A DNA stretch of 17,774 nt from Pseudohongiella sp. (GCA_030652635.1 JAUSPW010000122.1:1-17774); one strand, 5' to 3'; positions 7,137 through 15,211 are shown, counted from the first letter of the stretch. The notes: a model not told the origin generated them from the letters alone. Numbers and translations are program-made.

Positions 7137-8341
7137 ACAAGGCCAGCACACTGTTAAGAATCCGCATAGCGCTCAGCGCTGAACCACAGCGCTGCGAATG
7201 GGCGCTGCTTGGCCCTGATTATCTGCTGTCCAGCGGCGAAGATGCATTAACCGATCTGCCGGCACATCGCGACCGCATTGAATTGATCTTGCATGCCAAT
7301 GATGTGCTGATCACGCAGCTGCAGCTGCCCGACAATGCACGTTATCAAAGCGATACCTTGCTGTCGTATGCGGTGGAAGACATCGCAGCCGGCGACCCGC
7401 AATCCAATCAGGTGAGCTGGCTGGGGGCCGACGAGGCCGGCAACCATACGCTGGCGGTGCTGGACAAACAGGCACTGCAACGTTGGCGCGGCGCGCTGGC
7501 CGCCGTCAATATTCGTAATTTCGATTTGCGTTGCGAGTCCTTGCTGTTGCCTCGTGAAGAAGGCACCTGGAGCCTGGCGTGGGCTGGCACCGACGGGTTT
7601 GTGCGCAGTAGTGATCTCAATGGTTGGGCGACCGACTGCGGTGACCCGCACTGTCCACCGCTGTCGCTATCGCTGGCGTTATTGTCGTCTGTTGATTCGC
7701 CGCCACCAACCGCCATCAAGCTGTACACCACCGCAAAAAGTGCCAGGCCCGACCTGGCGGCCTGGTCTGAGTTGCTGGGTGTGCCGGTGATTGACTCGGG
7801 CGAGTGGGACTGGCGATCGCCGCTGACCCTGACCGGCCCATGCCTGTCACAGCAGCGCCCGCGTTGGGACGTTTTTAACGGTTTATGGCCAAGGTTGCGC
7901 CCGGCGATGTGGCTGCTGGTGTGCGCATTGTTGCTACAAGGCGCCGCGACCGGTGTTGATCAGTTCTTGCTGAATGCAGAGCAACGTGCCCTGCGCGCAC
8001 AGATGGACGCGCGGTTTCGCAGTGTCTTTCCTGACGCGGTTGCCGTGATCAATCCTGCGTTGCAGATGCAGCGACAACTCACTACGTTCAGACAACAAAA
8101 CGGCATCAGTGATCACAGCGATTTTCTACCCATGCTGCAGCAACTGGCGCAGGCCACTGAACAACTGCCGGCCGGTTTATTACGCACAGTGAGTTGGGAA
8201 AGCGGACGCATGACCATCGAATTTGTGGGCATGACAGAGAGCGACGGCTTGACGGTGCAAACCCGATTGCAACAAGCGGGGCTGCGCGTTGACGTTGCGC
8301 CCGGTAATTCAGCCTGGGTATTCATTATCAGCCCGGCCTAA
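7133..8341 (+). CDS. gspL: Type II secretion protein GspL
   Basis: Bitopic inner-membrane protein (402 residues) that links the ATPase GspE to the platform. The cytoplasmic part (about 1-250) has the actin-like GspL fold signature, for example LLSYAVEDIAAGDPQSNQ, and the following DKQALQRWRGALAA. A single membrane segment PAMWLLVCALLLQGAATGV (about 257-275) precedes a periplasmic ferredoxin-like domain of about 125 residues. I chose ATG 7133, which overlaps the gspC stop by 4 bp, over the in-frame GTG at 7121. The downstream order L-M-N is canonical. Confidence 0.95.
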   Translation: MNKASTLLRIRIALSAEPQRCEWALLGPDYLLSSGEDALTDLPAHRDRIELILHANDVLITQLQLPDNARYQSDTLLSYAVEDIAAGDPQSNQVSWLGADEAGNHTLAVLDKQALQRWRGALAAVNIRNFDLRCESLLLPREEGTWSLAWAGTDGFVRSSDLNGWATDCGDPHCPPLSLSLALLSSVDSPPPTAIKLYTTAKSARPDLAAWSELLGVPVIDSGEWDWRSPLTLTGPCLSQQRPRWDVFNGLWPRLRPAMWLLVCALLLQGAATGVDQFLLNAEQRALRAQMDARFRSVFPDAVAVINPALQMQRQLTTFRQQNGISDHSDFLPMLQQLAQATEQLPAGLLRTVSWESGRMTIEFVGMTESDGLTVQTRLQQAGLRVDVAPGNSAWVFIISPA

Positions 8342-8363
8342 AACAACCTTCTGGACACGCATT

Positions 8364-8888
8364 TTGCAAAAAGTACTCAGCACATCAACACACTCTATCG
8401 CTCAGCTCGTTCGCACGCAGTGGCAGGCGCGCTCACCGCGTGAACGACAATTGTTGGCCATCACCACCACCGTCATGGTGGTGAGTCTGACGCTGTGGCT
8501 GTTGATCAGTGGGCATGGTGCCGTCACCGCGCTGCACAGCACTTTACCTGCGCTGCGCATGCAGGCGGAGACCGTGGAGCGTCAAGCCAGCGAACTTGAA
8601 CGCTTAAGATTACTGCCTGCACCGGCTGCCTCCGCAGCCAGCCTGTTACCCATGGTCCAGGAGATGGCAATCATCGCAGGGCTTACCGACACGCTGTCCA
8701 GTCTTGACGCATTGGACAGTGATCGGGTGGTGGTGGCTTTCGGCACGATTCCTTTTCCGATGTGGATTGACTGGCTTCATACCCTGTCATTGCAGGGCAT
8801 TCGGGTTGAGAGCATCACCATGGAAACGCTGCTGACTCCCGGTCTTGTCAGTACCAGAGCCACGCTGTTGCGCGCTGGCACTCAGTGA
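8364..8888 (+). CDS. gspM: Type II secretion protein GspM
   Basis: Inner-membrane partner of GspL. About 174 residues: the SPRERQLL stretch just before a membrane segment (about 31-50: LAITTTVMVVSLTLWLLISG) is typical of GspM, followed by a coiled-coil-like helix (MQAETVERQASELERLRLL) and a small ferredoxin-like domain. The start is uncertain. TTG 8364, 22 bp after gspL and with a weak CTGGA, is preferred. TTG 8289 gives 25 more residues but overlaps gspL by 53 bp. The end overlaps the gspN start (GTGA). Confidence 0.9.
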   Translation: MQKVLSTSTHSIAQLVRTQWQARSPRERQLLAITTTVMVVSLTLWLLISGHGAVTALHSTLPALRMQAETVERQASELERLRLLPAPAASAASLLPMVQEMAIIAGLTDTLSSLDALDSDRVVVAFGTIPFPMWIDWLHTLSLQGIRVESITMETLLTPGLVSTRATLLRAGTQ

Positions 8889-9631
8889 GCAGGTTCCGGC
8901 TGTTGCTGGTGACAATAGGCGTGACGCCGTTGATCCTGTGTTGGACTGCGCCCGCCACCTTGATCGATGGTGCGTTGAGTCAGCTCAGCGGTGGGCATTT
9001 GCGAGTGGTCTCCGCCAGCGGCACACTGTGGTCAGGACACGGACAATTGGAAATTCGCGACACGTTGGGCAACAGCGTTTACGCCAGCAACATTGATTGG
9101 ACACTCAACAAGCGCGCCTTGTTACTCGGCCGGCTGTCGCTCAGTTATCACGCAATGAACCAGACAATACCAACCACCGTGCAACTGGGTTTCTCGTCGA
9201 TTGGTTTCACCGACATGGCGTTTGATTTACCCGCTGCTGCATTGATGTCATTGCTCCCCGCCGCACAAGGTTATGGCCTGGGCGGCAGACTGAATTTTTC
9301 CAGCCAATCACTGAGTTTGACTCGCAGTGCCACTGTCGGTACGGCGGTATTGCGTTGGCAGGATGCCAGTTCAGGTCTCGCGCCTGTTGCGCCGCTGGGC
9401 AGTTATGCGTTGCACCTCGTTGGGCAGCCGTCACCGGTTGAATTCACCGGCACATTGTCCACCTTGCGTGGCCCTTTGCAACTGGATGGCACCGCTCAGT
9501 TGGGTATCACGCAGACTCCTGTGGTGCAGATTATTGCCGGCTTGCCGGAAAATGACTATCAGACTCTGGCGCCGTTTATCCGCTTGATCGGTGTGGAGAC
9601 CGCAGGCAATCAGTTTTTGATTGATCTCTAA
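8885..9631 (+). CDS. gspN: Type II secretion protein GspN
   Basis: GspN-family protein of 248 residues, the accessory T2SS component that in many species follows gspM. It has an N-terminal membrane anchor (about 5-22), then the family blocks LSGGHLRVVSASGTLWSGHGQL and a long beta-rich periplasmic part ending in a helical FIRLIGVE segment. The GTG start overlaps the gspM stop by 4 bp. It is the last gene of the gspC-L-M-N unit. GspN is dispensable in several known systems and its role is not settled. Confidence 0.9.
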   Translation: MSRFRLLLVTIGVTPLILCWTAPATLIDGALSQLSGGHLRVVSASGTLWSGHGQLEIRDTLGNSVYASNIDWTLNKRALLLGRLSLSYHAMNQTIPTTVQLGFSSIGFTDMAFDLPAAALMSLLPAAQGYGLGGRLNFSSQSLSLTRSATVGTAVLRWQDASSGLAPVAPLGSYALHLVGQPSPVEFTGTLSTLRGPLQLDGTAQLGITQTPVVQIIAGLPENDYQTLAPFIRLIGVETAGNQFLIDL

Positions 9632-9773
9632 TCTCTGGCGCAGACGCCGAATTTGCTGGTTTGTTCTTCACCGCACAGAGCAAATGATCGGAATTCACCA
9701 TGATGTGCGCTACTGTGCCTGGTCACCGGTACCCACTGATTACATCTGTATCTGATAGCAACAGGATTGAACA
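9632..9773. promoter_or_regulatory. Intergenic region upstream of the Crp/Fnr regulator
   Basis: 142 bp without a gene. It probably holds the end of the gspCLMN transcript and the promoter of the regulator. A GGCG-caga-CGCC mini-hairpin at 9637-9648 follows the gspN stop but lacks a T-run, so it is not a convincing terminator. AGGA 7 bp before ATG 9774 is a good ribosome binding site. No clear operator was found. Confidence 0.35.
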
Positions 9774-10481
9774 ATGTTTACAGGGTCACGGCTTTTACAA
9801 GGCAATCGGCTGGTGGATGAACTGCCCGTTGAACAGCACAACCGACTGCTTGCCAAGAGTGAATTGATATCACTGAACACAAACCAGATCTTGTGTGATC
9901 AGGAGATGAATCTGACACACGTTTATTTTCCGACGACGGCGACAATTTCCATGATGGTCAAAGTCAATGAACACCCACCATTGGGCATGATTCTGGTGGG
10001 TAGCGAAGGCATGTTAGGTGCCAGTCTGGTGCTGGGTGTGCGAGCTGCCCCCTTCAGAGCTGCCGTACAGGGGAAAGGGTCAGCATTGAGAATCAGTGTA
10101 TCGGGCTTTAACAGCCTGATCAGTGAAAATCCGGCGATTGCGGATGTGCTTGGTCGTTATGTCTTTGTCATGATGGAGCAGCTATCACAGACAGCAGCTT
10201 GCCATCGCTTCCACGAAGTGGAACCACGACTGGTCCGCTGGTTGTTGCTGACACACGACCGGGCACAAGGCGACAGTTTTAACCTGACGCACTTGTTACT
10301 GGCAGAAATGCTTGGCGTCCAGCGCAGTGCAGTAACAATAGCCGCTGGCATCCTACAACAGAAAAATCTGATCAGTTATGCACGTGGCGTCATCACCATT
10401 GTTGACCGCATAGGATTGGAAAAACTTAGCTGCGAGTGTTACGGTCTGCTGGTGGCCGACTATCAGCGTCAAATTGCCTGA
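9774..10481 (+). CDS. Crp/Fnr family transcriptional regulator
   Basis: Cytoplasmic DNA-binding regulator, 235 residues. Residues about 15-135 form a cupin-like sensor domain of the cyclic-nucleotide-binding fold, including VYFPTTATISMMVKV and ILVGSEGMLGASLVLG. A long dimer helix follows (about 122-160, through HEVEPRLVRWLLLTHDR). The winged helix-turn-helix (about 170-212) has LTHLLLAEMLGVQRSAVTIAAGILQQKNLI and a wing YARGVITIVDR. The C-terminus has SCECY. This matches a Crp/Fnr subgroup with a degenerate effector pocket. I see no Fnr-type N-terminal iron-sulphur cysteines, so the signal it senses is unknown. The transglutaminase gene starts 16 bp after it, suggesting cotranscription. Confidence 0.93.
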   Translation: MFTGSRLLQGNRLVDELPVEQHNRLLAKSELISLNTNQILCDQEMNLTHVYFPTTATISMMVKVNEHPPLGMILVGSEGMLGASLVLGVRAAPFRAAVQGKGSALRISVSGFNSLISENPAIADVLGRYVFVMMEQLSQTAACHRFHEVEPRLVRWLLLTHDRAQGDSFNLTHLLLAEMLGVQRSAVTIAAGILQQKNLISYARGVITIVDRIGLEKLSCECYGLLVADYQRQIA

Positions 10482-10497
10482 CGGAGTAAAAAGCAAC

Positions 10498-11403
10498 ATG
10501 GTGCGTTTAAAATTCTCGATCACACTGGCTTACCAGATTCAGGACCGGCCGTGTGACTTTATCTTTAATATTCAACCGGCTTTCACTGAGCGCCAATGCG
10601 TATTTGATGAAACGCTGACCGTCAGCCAAGCAGTGCCAATCCATGCGCTGGTCAATGATGCTGACGGCAGTCGCTTTTTGCGTCTGCAAGCCAATGCGGG
10701 GTCATTGGAAGTCAGCTATCAAGGCACAGTGGATATCAATCACTTTCAGGAAGATCCCGCGGTGCTCAGAGAAATGCCGGTTGCAGACCTGCCTCTGGAT
10801 GCCTTGTCTTATGTCTACCCCAGCCGCTATTGCCAGTCGGACAAATTACGGGCTCTGGCTAACTATGAGTTTGGTCACATGTCGCCGGGTTACGATCGCG
10901 TATTGGCCATTCAACGCTGGGTCAATAATCGCACACGCTTTTTAACAGGAAGCTCTGGTGGCGCAACGTCCGCGTTGGATACCCTGGTGGATCATGCCGG
11001 CGTATGTCGTGACTTTGCACACCTGATGATTGCCATCTGTCGTGCCCTGAATATGCCCGCAAGATTTGTGTCAGGCATCGACTATGGCGCCGACCCTAGT
11101 CTTGGCCCTACCGATTTCCATGCTTACGTGGAGGTGATGCTGAGTGGGCGTTGGTACCTGTTTGACCCGAGTGGTGTTGCACCACCGATGGGTTTGATCC
11201 GCTTGGGAACGGGTCGCGATGCCGCTGACATTCCGTTTGTGACGGTGTTTGGGAACGTGTTTTCGGAAGCTCCACGGGTGATAATTGACGCGATTACGGA
11301 CCCGTCGGCAGGTTTGCAGTTACCGGTTTATCAGCGTTATGCCTTGTCGAGCGCAGGTCGATCATGCAGTGCATACACATCGTTTAACGGGGCAACAAGC
11401 TGA
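10498..11403 (+). CDS. Transglutaminase-like cysteine protease-fold protein
   Basis: Transglutaminase-superfamily protein (301 residues) of the bacterial COG1305 type. Such proteins are generally thought to be peptidases or amidases; the substrate here is unknown. The N-terminal half (about 1-120) is a beta-rich domain. The catalytic core has Cys170 in AGVCRDFAHL, His208 in DFHAYVEV and Asp223 in YLFDPSG, with the family strings GGATSALDTL and GTGRDAADIPF. No signal peptide is present, so it is probably cytoplasmic. ATG 10498 has GGAG 11 bp upstream; an in-frame TTG at 10474 would overlap the regulator gene. The last 20 bp overlap the convergent C39-like gene. Confidence 0.92.
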   Translation: MVRLKFSITLAYQIQDRPCDFIFNIQPAFTERQCVFDETLTVSQAVPIHALVNDADGSRFLRLQANAGSLEVSYQGTVDINHFQEDPAVLREMPVADLPLDALSYVYPSRYCQSDKLRALANYEFGHMSPGYDRVLAIQRWVNNRTRFLTGSSGGATSALDTLVDHAGVCRDFAHLMIAICRALNMPARFVSGIDYGADPSLGPTDFHAYVEVMLSGRWYLFDPSGVAPPMGLIRLGTGRDAADIPFVTVFGNVFSEAPRVIIDAITDPSAGLQLPVYQRYALSSAGRSCSAYTSFNGATS

Positions 11404-12340
11404 TTTCGACGGCCTCCAGGGTGGACTGATAATTCAGCAGATAATCGCCGCCCAGCGCAACAGCTTGTTGTGCGTGATGAAGCGCCAGCTCACCCTGCCC
11501 TTGCTCCAATAGAATCTGGGCAAGGTTGTTGTGTGCCGGCGCGTAATCCGGATGGTCCAACAGCAAGGCACTGAACTGCTCGCGTGCATGACTGGGCAGC
11601 TGCTGACTGTACAGCAAGTTGCCGTACCCCATGCGCAGATTGATATCCGATGGCCAATGCTGAAGACCACTGATGTAGGCGCTCGCAGCCAGCTCGGACG
11701 CATTATTTTGCTCAAACGCCGCCAAGGCGCTGAAGTAAGCGGCCGGCTCACCCATCACCGGCATATCGCCCGGTGACAAGGTCAGGATCGCCCAATGCTG
11801 GGCTCGTGCCCAGGTGCGCTCGAACGTCGCTAAGGACATGTCGTAGTTTTCAATCATGCCTGAATTGAGAATGATCCTGCCGCCTTGCACATCAAAGCCT
11901 TTGACCACCGCAAAGTGCCAACGTGGATACCACCTCAAACTGAGATTTTGCAACACCAATACTGGCTGTCCCGCCGCCACTTCACTGAGCAGCGCTTCCA
12001 ATGTAGGCGTCAGCCGATAGGCGAGGCGACCCAAACTCCGAGTCGCCGCCACCATTTCCACTTGAAATGAACCTTCGCGCGCTGGCACATAGACCAGCGG
12101 CACCAGTTGCTCCGGAGTTACGCTGATGCCACTGGCTGACAGCATGGTTGCCAAGGCAGCTGGCCCGCACTGATACAAATCCTGGGCAAAAAAAGGCACC
12201 TGGCTTAGCAACACAGGTGCCGAAAGTGACGCATTAACATTCTGCCTGAGTTCAGTCCGTAGACCCGCAGATTGTGGAGCAGTTAGGCAGGCACTCAGCA
12301 ACAACGTCAGAAACAACATTACGGGTAGTTTTAAAGCCAT
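11384..12340 (-). CDS. PA2778-family C39-like cysteine peptidase lipoprotein with TPR-like repeats
   Basis: Probable periplasmic lipoprotein of 318 residues with a papain-like C39 domain and a helical repeat tail. The signal peptide ends in the lipobox LLSAC (Cys18). Asp at +2 is absent (Leu19), so outer-membrane sorting is expected. The peptidase domain (about 43-190) has Gln53 and Cys58 in FAQDLYQCGPAALATML, His142 in RWHFAVVKGF and Asn159 in IILNSGM, so the triad is Cys-His-Asn. Later strings such as SLATFERTWARA and WAILTLSPGD fit the PA2778 family as I remember it. Residues about 200-300 form TPR-like helices, for example PDYAPAHNNLAQILLEQGQ. It starts 22 bp after the PA2779-like gene with AGGTG as ribosome binding site, so the two form an operon. 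Protease activity is inferred; the substrate is unknown. Confidence 0.9.
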   Translation of the reverse strand: MALKLPVMLFLTLLLSACLTAPQSAGLRTELRQNVNASLSAPVLLSQVPFFAQDLYQCGPAALATMLSASGISVTPEQLVPLVYVPAREGSFQVEMVAATRSLGRLAYRLTPTLEALLSEVAAGQPVLVLQNLSLRWYPRWHFAVVKGFDVQGGRIILNSGMIENYDMSLATFERTWARAQHWAILTLSPGDMPVMGEPAAYFSALAAFEQNNASELAASAYISGLQHWPSDINLRMGYGNLLYSQQLPSHAREQFSALLLDHPDYAPAHNNLAQILLEQGQGELALHHAQQAVALGGDYLLNYQSTLEAVEISLLPR

Positions 12341-12362
12341 TGTTGAACACCTGATTCAGCGC

Positions 12363-12752
12363 TTAGATGCCTGGAAAAACGTCAGTCGCACCCAACAGAT
12401 CAAGCAATACAAAAATCAGGATCACACCCAGCACCAGGCCAACCGCGCCATTTGCGCCCGCAGGCAGCATATCCATCTGGTTTTGAATCTGTAGCAACTC
12501 ACTTTCTGTCATGTTGTTGATACGCGCATCAACATCGGCTGCGCTGACGCCATAACCGAGCATGGCATGACGCACGTCATCACGCGCCATAAAGCTGCGC
12601 ACATCATCACGTTGCATCTGGACTTCAGCCTGCATGGCCAGCGCGGGAGTACCCACCATATCAGCCATCACTGGCGCTTGGAAACTGACGGCGGTGAGTG
12701 CCAGTGCAACTGACAAGATACCGGGTGTGCGTAACATTTTTGTAATTTTCAT
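12363..12752 (-). CDS. PA2779-family small exported membrane protein
   Basis: Small protein of 129 residues, first gene of a two-gene unit with the C39-like lipoprotein. A signal peptide (1-30, ending APVMA) is followed by a helical region containing a nine-residue-spaced RDDVR repeat (48-52 and 57-61). Next comes a conserved-looking VSAADVDARINNMTESEL segment and PAGANG (97-102). One hydrophobic segment (about 103-119: AVGLVLGVILIFVLLDL) is followed by a short GATDVFPGI tail. This resembles the PA2779 family, whose members end in a similar DxLGxTDVFP string and usually sit next to a PA2778-type peptidase. The function is unknown. Shine-Dalgarno AAGGA (12762-12766 on the minus strand) lies 9 bp before the ATG. 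Confidence 0.88.
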   Translation of the reverse strand: MKITKMLRTPGILSVALALTAVSFQAPVMADMVGTPALAMQAEVQMQRDDVRSFMARDDVRHAMLGYGVSAADVDARINNMTESELLQIQNQMDMLPAGANGAVGLVLGVILIFVLLDLLGATDVFPGI

Positions 12753-12959
12753 ATGCGAAATTCCTTTTTAAAGCGGGAAAACCGGAAGCGGTCAGTGTTG
12801 GCAATTACTTTCTGCCTGACACTAAATTAGCAGAATCCCTTTGGAGTTCCGTTCGGTAGAGCACAGAGCGGTGCGTCATTTCCCGGTCATACTGCAATGA
12901 CTGAAAAAACACAGAATCAAAACAAGCAACTCAAAATCAAATAAGTGGATATTATTAAC
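12753..12959. promoter_or_regulatory. Divergent promoter region PA2779-like / glycine-zipper lipoprotein
   Basis: 207 bp between back-to-back starts, AT-rich near the plus-strand gene. It must drive the PA2779-C39 unit leftward and probably the glycine-zipper gene rightward. I find no strong -35/-10 pair. An imperfect inverted match (TGTTGGCA near 12797 and TGCCTGACA near 12813) is too poor to call an operator. Confidence 0.35.
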
Positions 12960-13454
12960 ATGCGTAAAATTTCATGGTACCTGACCGGCTTACTGGCACT
13001 CTCTGCACTTGGGGCGTGTGTTCCACAGGACACTGCCACGGCCGAAGCCGGCGCAAAGTCTGCTGAAACAACACCTTCCTTTGTTGTTGAACAGCGAGCG
13101 CCAGCACCCCTGCCAGCGGTCTGCAGCAACTGCGGTACTGTGCGCGCCATCAATACCGTGTCGCAGCAAGGCCAGGCGACCGGCGCTGGCGCCGTGATTG
13201 GTGCGATTGTGGGTGGTGTTGCGGGCAATCAGGTTGGCGGTGGCTCAGGGCAAGACATTGCAACCGCAGCCGGTGCGATCGGCGGCGCATTGCTGGGCAA
13301 CAACATTGAAAGAAATCGTAATGCTGTTGCCTATCACGAAATCGTGATTGATATGGAAGGCGGCGGTCAACAATTTATCAATGTACAAGACACCATGGGC
13401 ATCTATGTGGGCGTCCCGGTACGTGTGCAAAACGGCAACATCACCATACGGTAA
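12960..13454 (+). CDS. Glycine-zipper 2TM-domain lipoprotein
   Basis: Predicted outer-membrane lipoprotein of 164 residues. The signal peptide ends in the lipobox LGAC (Cys20). After a variable Ala/Pro-rich spacer comes CSNCGTVRAI (55-64), then two glycine-zipper stretches, GAGAVIGAIVGGVAGNQVGGG (75-95) and AAGAIGGALLGNNIE (103-117), as in the SlyB and Rickettsia 17-kDa antigen superfamily. The C-terminal part (AYHEIVIDMEGG, VGVPVRVQNGNI) is a small beta domain usual for this subgroup. ATG 12960 has AGTGGA 10 bp upstream; an in-frame GTG at 12945 is less likely. Its role is probably envelope integrity, by family analogy only. It converges on the nucleotidase gene with an 11-bp gap. Confidence 0.92.
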   Translation: MRKISWYLTGLLALSALGACVPQDTATAEAGAKSAETTPSFVVEQRAPAPLPAVCSNCGTVRAINTVSQQGQATGAGAVIGAIVGGVAGNQVGGGSGQDIATAAGAIGGALLGNNIERNRNAVAYHEIVIDMEGGGQQFINVQDTMGIYVGVPVRVQNGNITIR

Positions 13455-13465
13455 TGCTGACGGTG

Positions 13466-15211
13466 TTATTGAGCTAAGGGCAAACTCAATACGCGGGGTT
13501 TGCCCAGACTGTCTGCGTCAGGATTGTAGGCCGAGTCGCCATCGCTGAAGCGTTCGAGATATCGCTCCAGCGCGTCGATATCCAATACGCCAGCAAGGCG
13601 ATCAGTGCCCACACCCAGTGTTGAAAATCCGTCCCCACCATCTGCAATAAAATTATTGATCGTTACCCTGATTGGCAGATCTGCATCCAACAGCTCGCCG
13701 GCCTGCACAAGGCGTGTGCCGTTGAGTGACATCTCAACTATTCTGTTGCACTCAGGCGCACTCTCGTCAAACTGATAACTGAAACCCGCAGACACTTGCA
13801 GGATGGTGCGCTGTCTGCGCCCCAGACACCCTGGAAACTGCTGTTCCAATACGTCTTTTAGTTGCCGTGCTGTATAGGTCATGGTGACCAGAGAATTGCC
13901 AAAAGGCTGCATGCTGTAAATTGCACCGTAAGTGATATAACCCGGATAGAGCTCGGCACTCATGTTGGCGCGCACACCGCCGGAATTCATCAACGCCAGC
14001 TGCGCGCCGCCGGTTTCCGGAGATTGTGTGGCTGCTAATTGGGCATCCGCAACCATATTGCCCGCATCACTTTGCCCGTTTGAAGCGTCGTTGCTGCGGG
14101 TCACAGCAGCTGACATCACACCAATGACTCTATCTGCCAGGGGCTGAGCCAGATCACTGTAGGCATGAATCAAGCGCGTGATGTCCGGAACCGGCATAAC
14201 AGACTCGTCTTGGACAACAAGTACGTTTTTGAGCGTGATATCAACTATATCACCACTGGCATCATCGATCAGGACGTCAATATCTGTGACAACAGACGCG
14301 GCTCCTTGTGCATGGGTGACAGGAATCAGACGTCCAACACTGTTAGGTATCCTGCAGTTGTAAGCCACCGGGCTGTGACCAGTAATCACCAGGTCAACCG
14401 CATCATCGAGCTGAGCAACAATCTCAGCGATTGGCATCACCAGATCGGACGACATGATGTCATCCAGACACGTGTTGTATTCGCCAAACGCCGTTGGTCT
14501 TAGTCCGCCTTCGTGAATCAATACCACTATGGCTTCAATTCCACGCGCCCGAATCTCCGGTACCAGGGCATTGATGGTTTCCGCTTCATCCTTAAACTGC
14601 AAGGTGCGTATCCCCTCTGCCAGCACAACGTTGGGCGTGCCTTCCAAAGTAAGGCCAATAAAGGCAATTTCATGATCACCAAACGCTTTTGTGCCATAGG
14701 CAGGAAACAAGGTATCGCCCGTTTGTTCATTCACAACATTGGCAGCCAGAAATCCGAACTGAGCGCCTTCAAACGGGACCGGTGTCCCCACGATGGCGCC
14801 CTGGCAGGTGTTGGCATCATCGGGATGACAGCCACCATGCTGCATGCGCAGCAACTCATCCGTGCCCTCGTCAAACTCGTGGTTGCCAACCGCGTTAAAC
14901 TCCAGACGCAGTCGATTCATGACTTCGATGGTTGGTTCATCATGAAACAATGCGGACACCAGCGGACTGGCGCCAATCAGATCACCTGCGGAAACCACCA
15001 CGTTGTAAGGGTTTTGTGCTCTGAGTTTGTCAACGTAGGCTGCAAAAACATCCACACCCCCTACCGGCACGTCGGCCACATTGCCAGCGCTAAACAGATT
15101 GCCGTGAAAATCATTAAACGCAATAATCTTGACTTGGGTATCGGCGACGGCAACAGGTGCAAGCATGGCCGTCGCCAAAAAAACACGGGTAATAATGCTG
15201 CATTTGGGCAT
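13466..15211 (-). CDS. Secreted bifunctional 5'-nucleotidase / metallophosphoesterase (UshA-like)
   Basis: Exported nucleotide hydrolase of 581 residues, likely releasing phosphate and nucleosides from extracellular nucleotides in the periplasm. The signal peptide (1-23) ends APVAVA. The N-terminal dimetal phosphoesterase domain has NDFHG (33-37), GDLIGASP (76-83), GNHEFD (109-114), an IHEGG His (233) and TGHSP (278-281), covering the expected metal ligands. The C-terminal 5'-nucleotidase domain (about 360-555) has MNSGGVRANM (408-417), GFSYQFD (476-482) and NFIADGGDGFS (520-530), which form the nucleotide pocket in UshA. Both domains look intact. ATG 15211 has GGAAG 8 bp upstream. It is divergent from the slt gene. 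Exact substrate preference (5'-nucleotides, 2',3'-cyclic nucleotides or UDP-sugars) cannot be read from the sequence. Confidence 0.94.
   Translation of the reverse strand: MPKCSIITRVFLATAMLAPVAVADTQVKIIAFNDFHGNLFSAGNVADVPVGGVDVFAAYVDKLRAQNPYNVVVSAGDLIGASPLVSALFHDEPTIEVMNRLRLEFNAVGNHEFDEGTDELLRMQHGGCHPDDANTCQGAIVGTPVPFEGAQFGFLAANVVNEQTGDTLFPAYGTKAFGDHEIAFIGLTLEGTPNVVLAEGIRTLQFKDEAETINALVPEIRARGIEAIVVLIHEGGLRPTAFGEYNTCLDDIMSSDLVMPIAEIVAQLDDAVDLVITGHSPVAYNCRIPNSVGRLIPVTHAQGAASVVTDIDVLIDDASGDIVDITLKNVLVVQDESVMPVPDITRLIHAYSDLAQPLADRVIGVMSAAVTRSNDASNGQSDAGNMVADAQLAATQSPETGGAQLALMNSGGVRANMSAELYPGYITYGAIYSMQPFGNSLVTMTYTARQLKDVLEQQFPGCLGRRQRTILQVSAGFSYQFDESAPECNRIVEMSLNGTRLVQAGELLDADLPIRVTINNFIADGGDGFSTLGVGTDRLAGVLDIDALERYLERFSDGDSAYNPDADSLGKPRVLSLPLAQ

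Noticed and set aside
8465..8483. CACCACC / GGTGGTG inverted repeat with a 5-base loop in gspM
   Set aside because: Short 7-bp arms in coding sequence for a Thr/Val-rich membrane segment (ACC and GTG codons) explain it.
9637..9648. GGCG-caga-CGCC hairpin after gspN as a terminator
   Set aside because: Only 4-bp arms and no following T-run.
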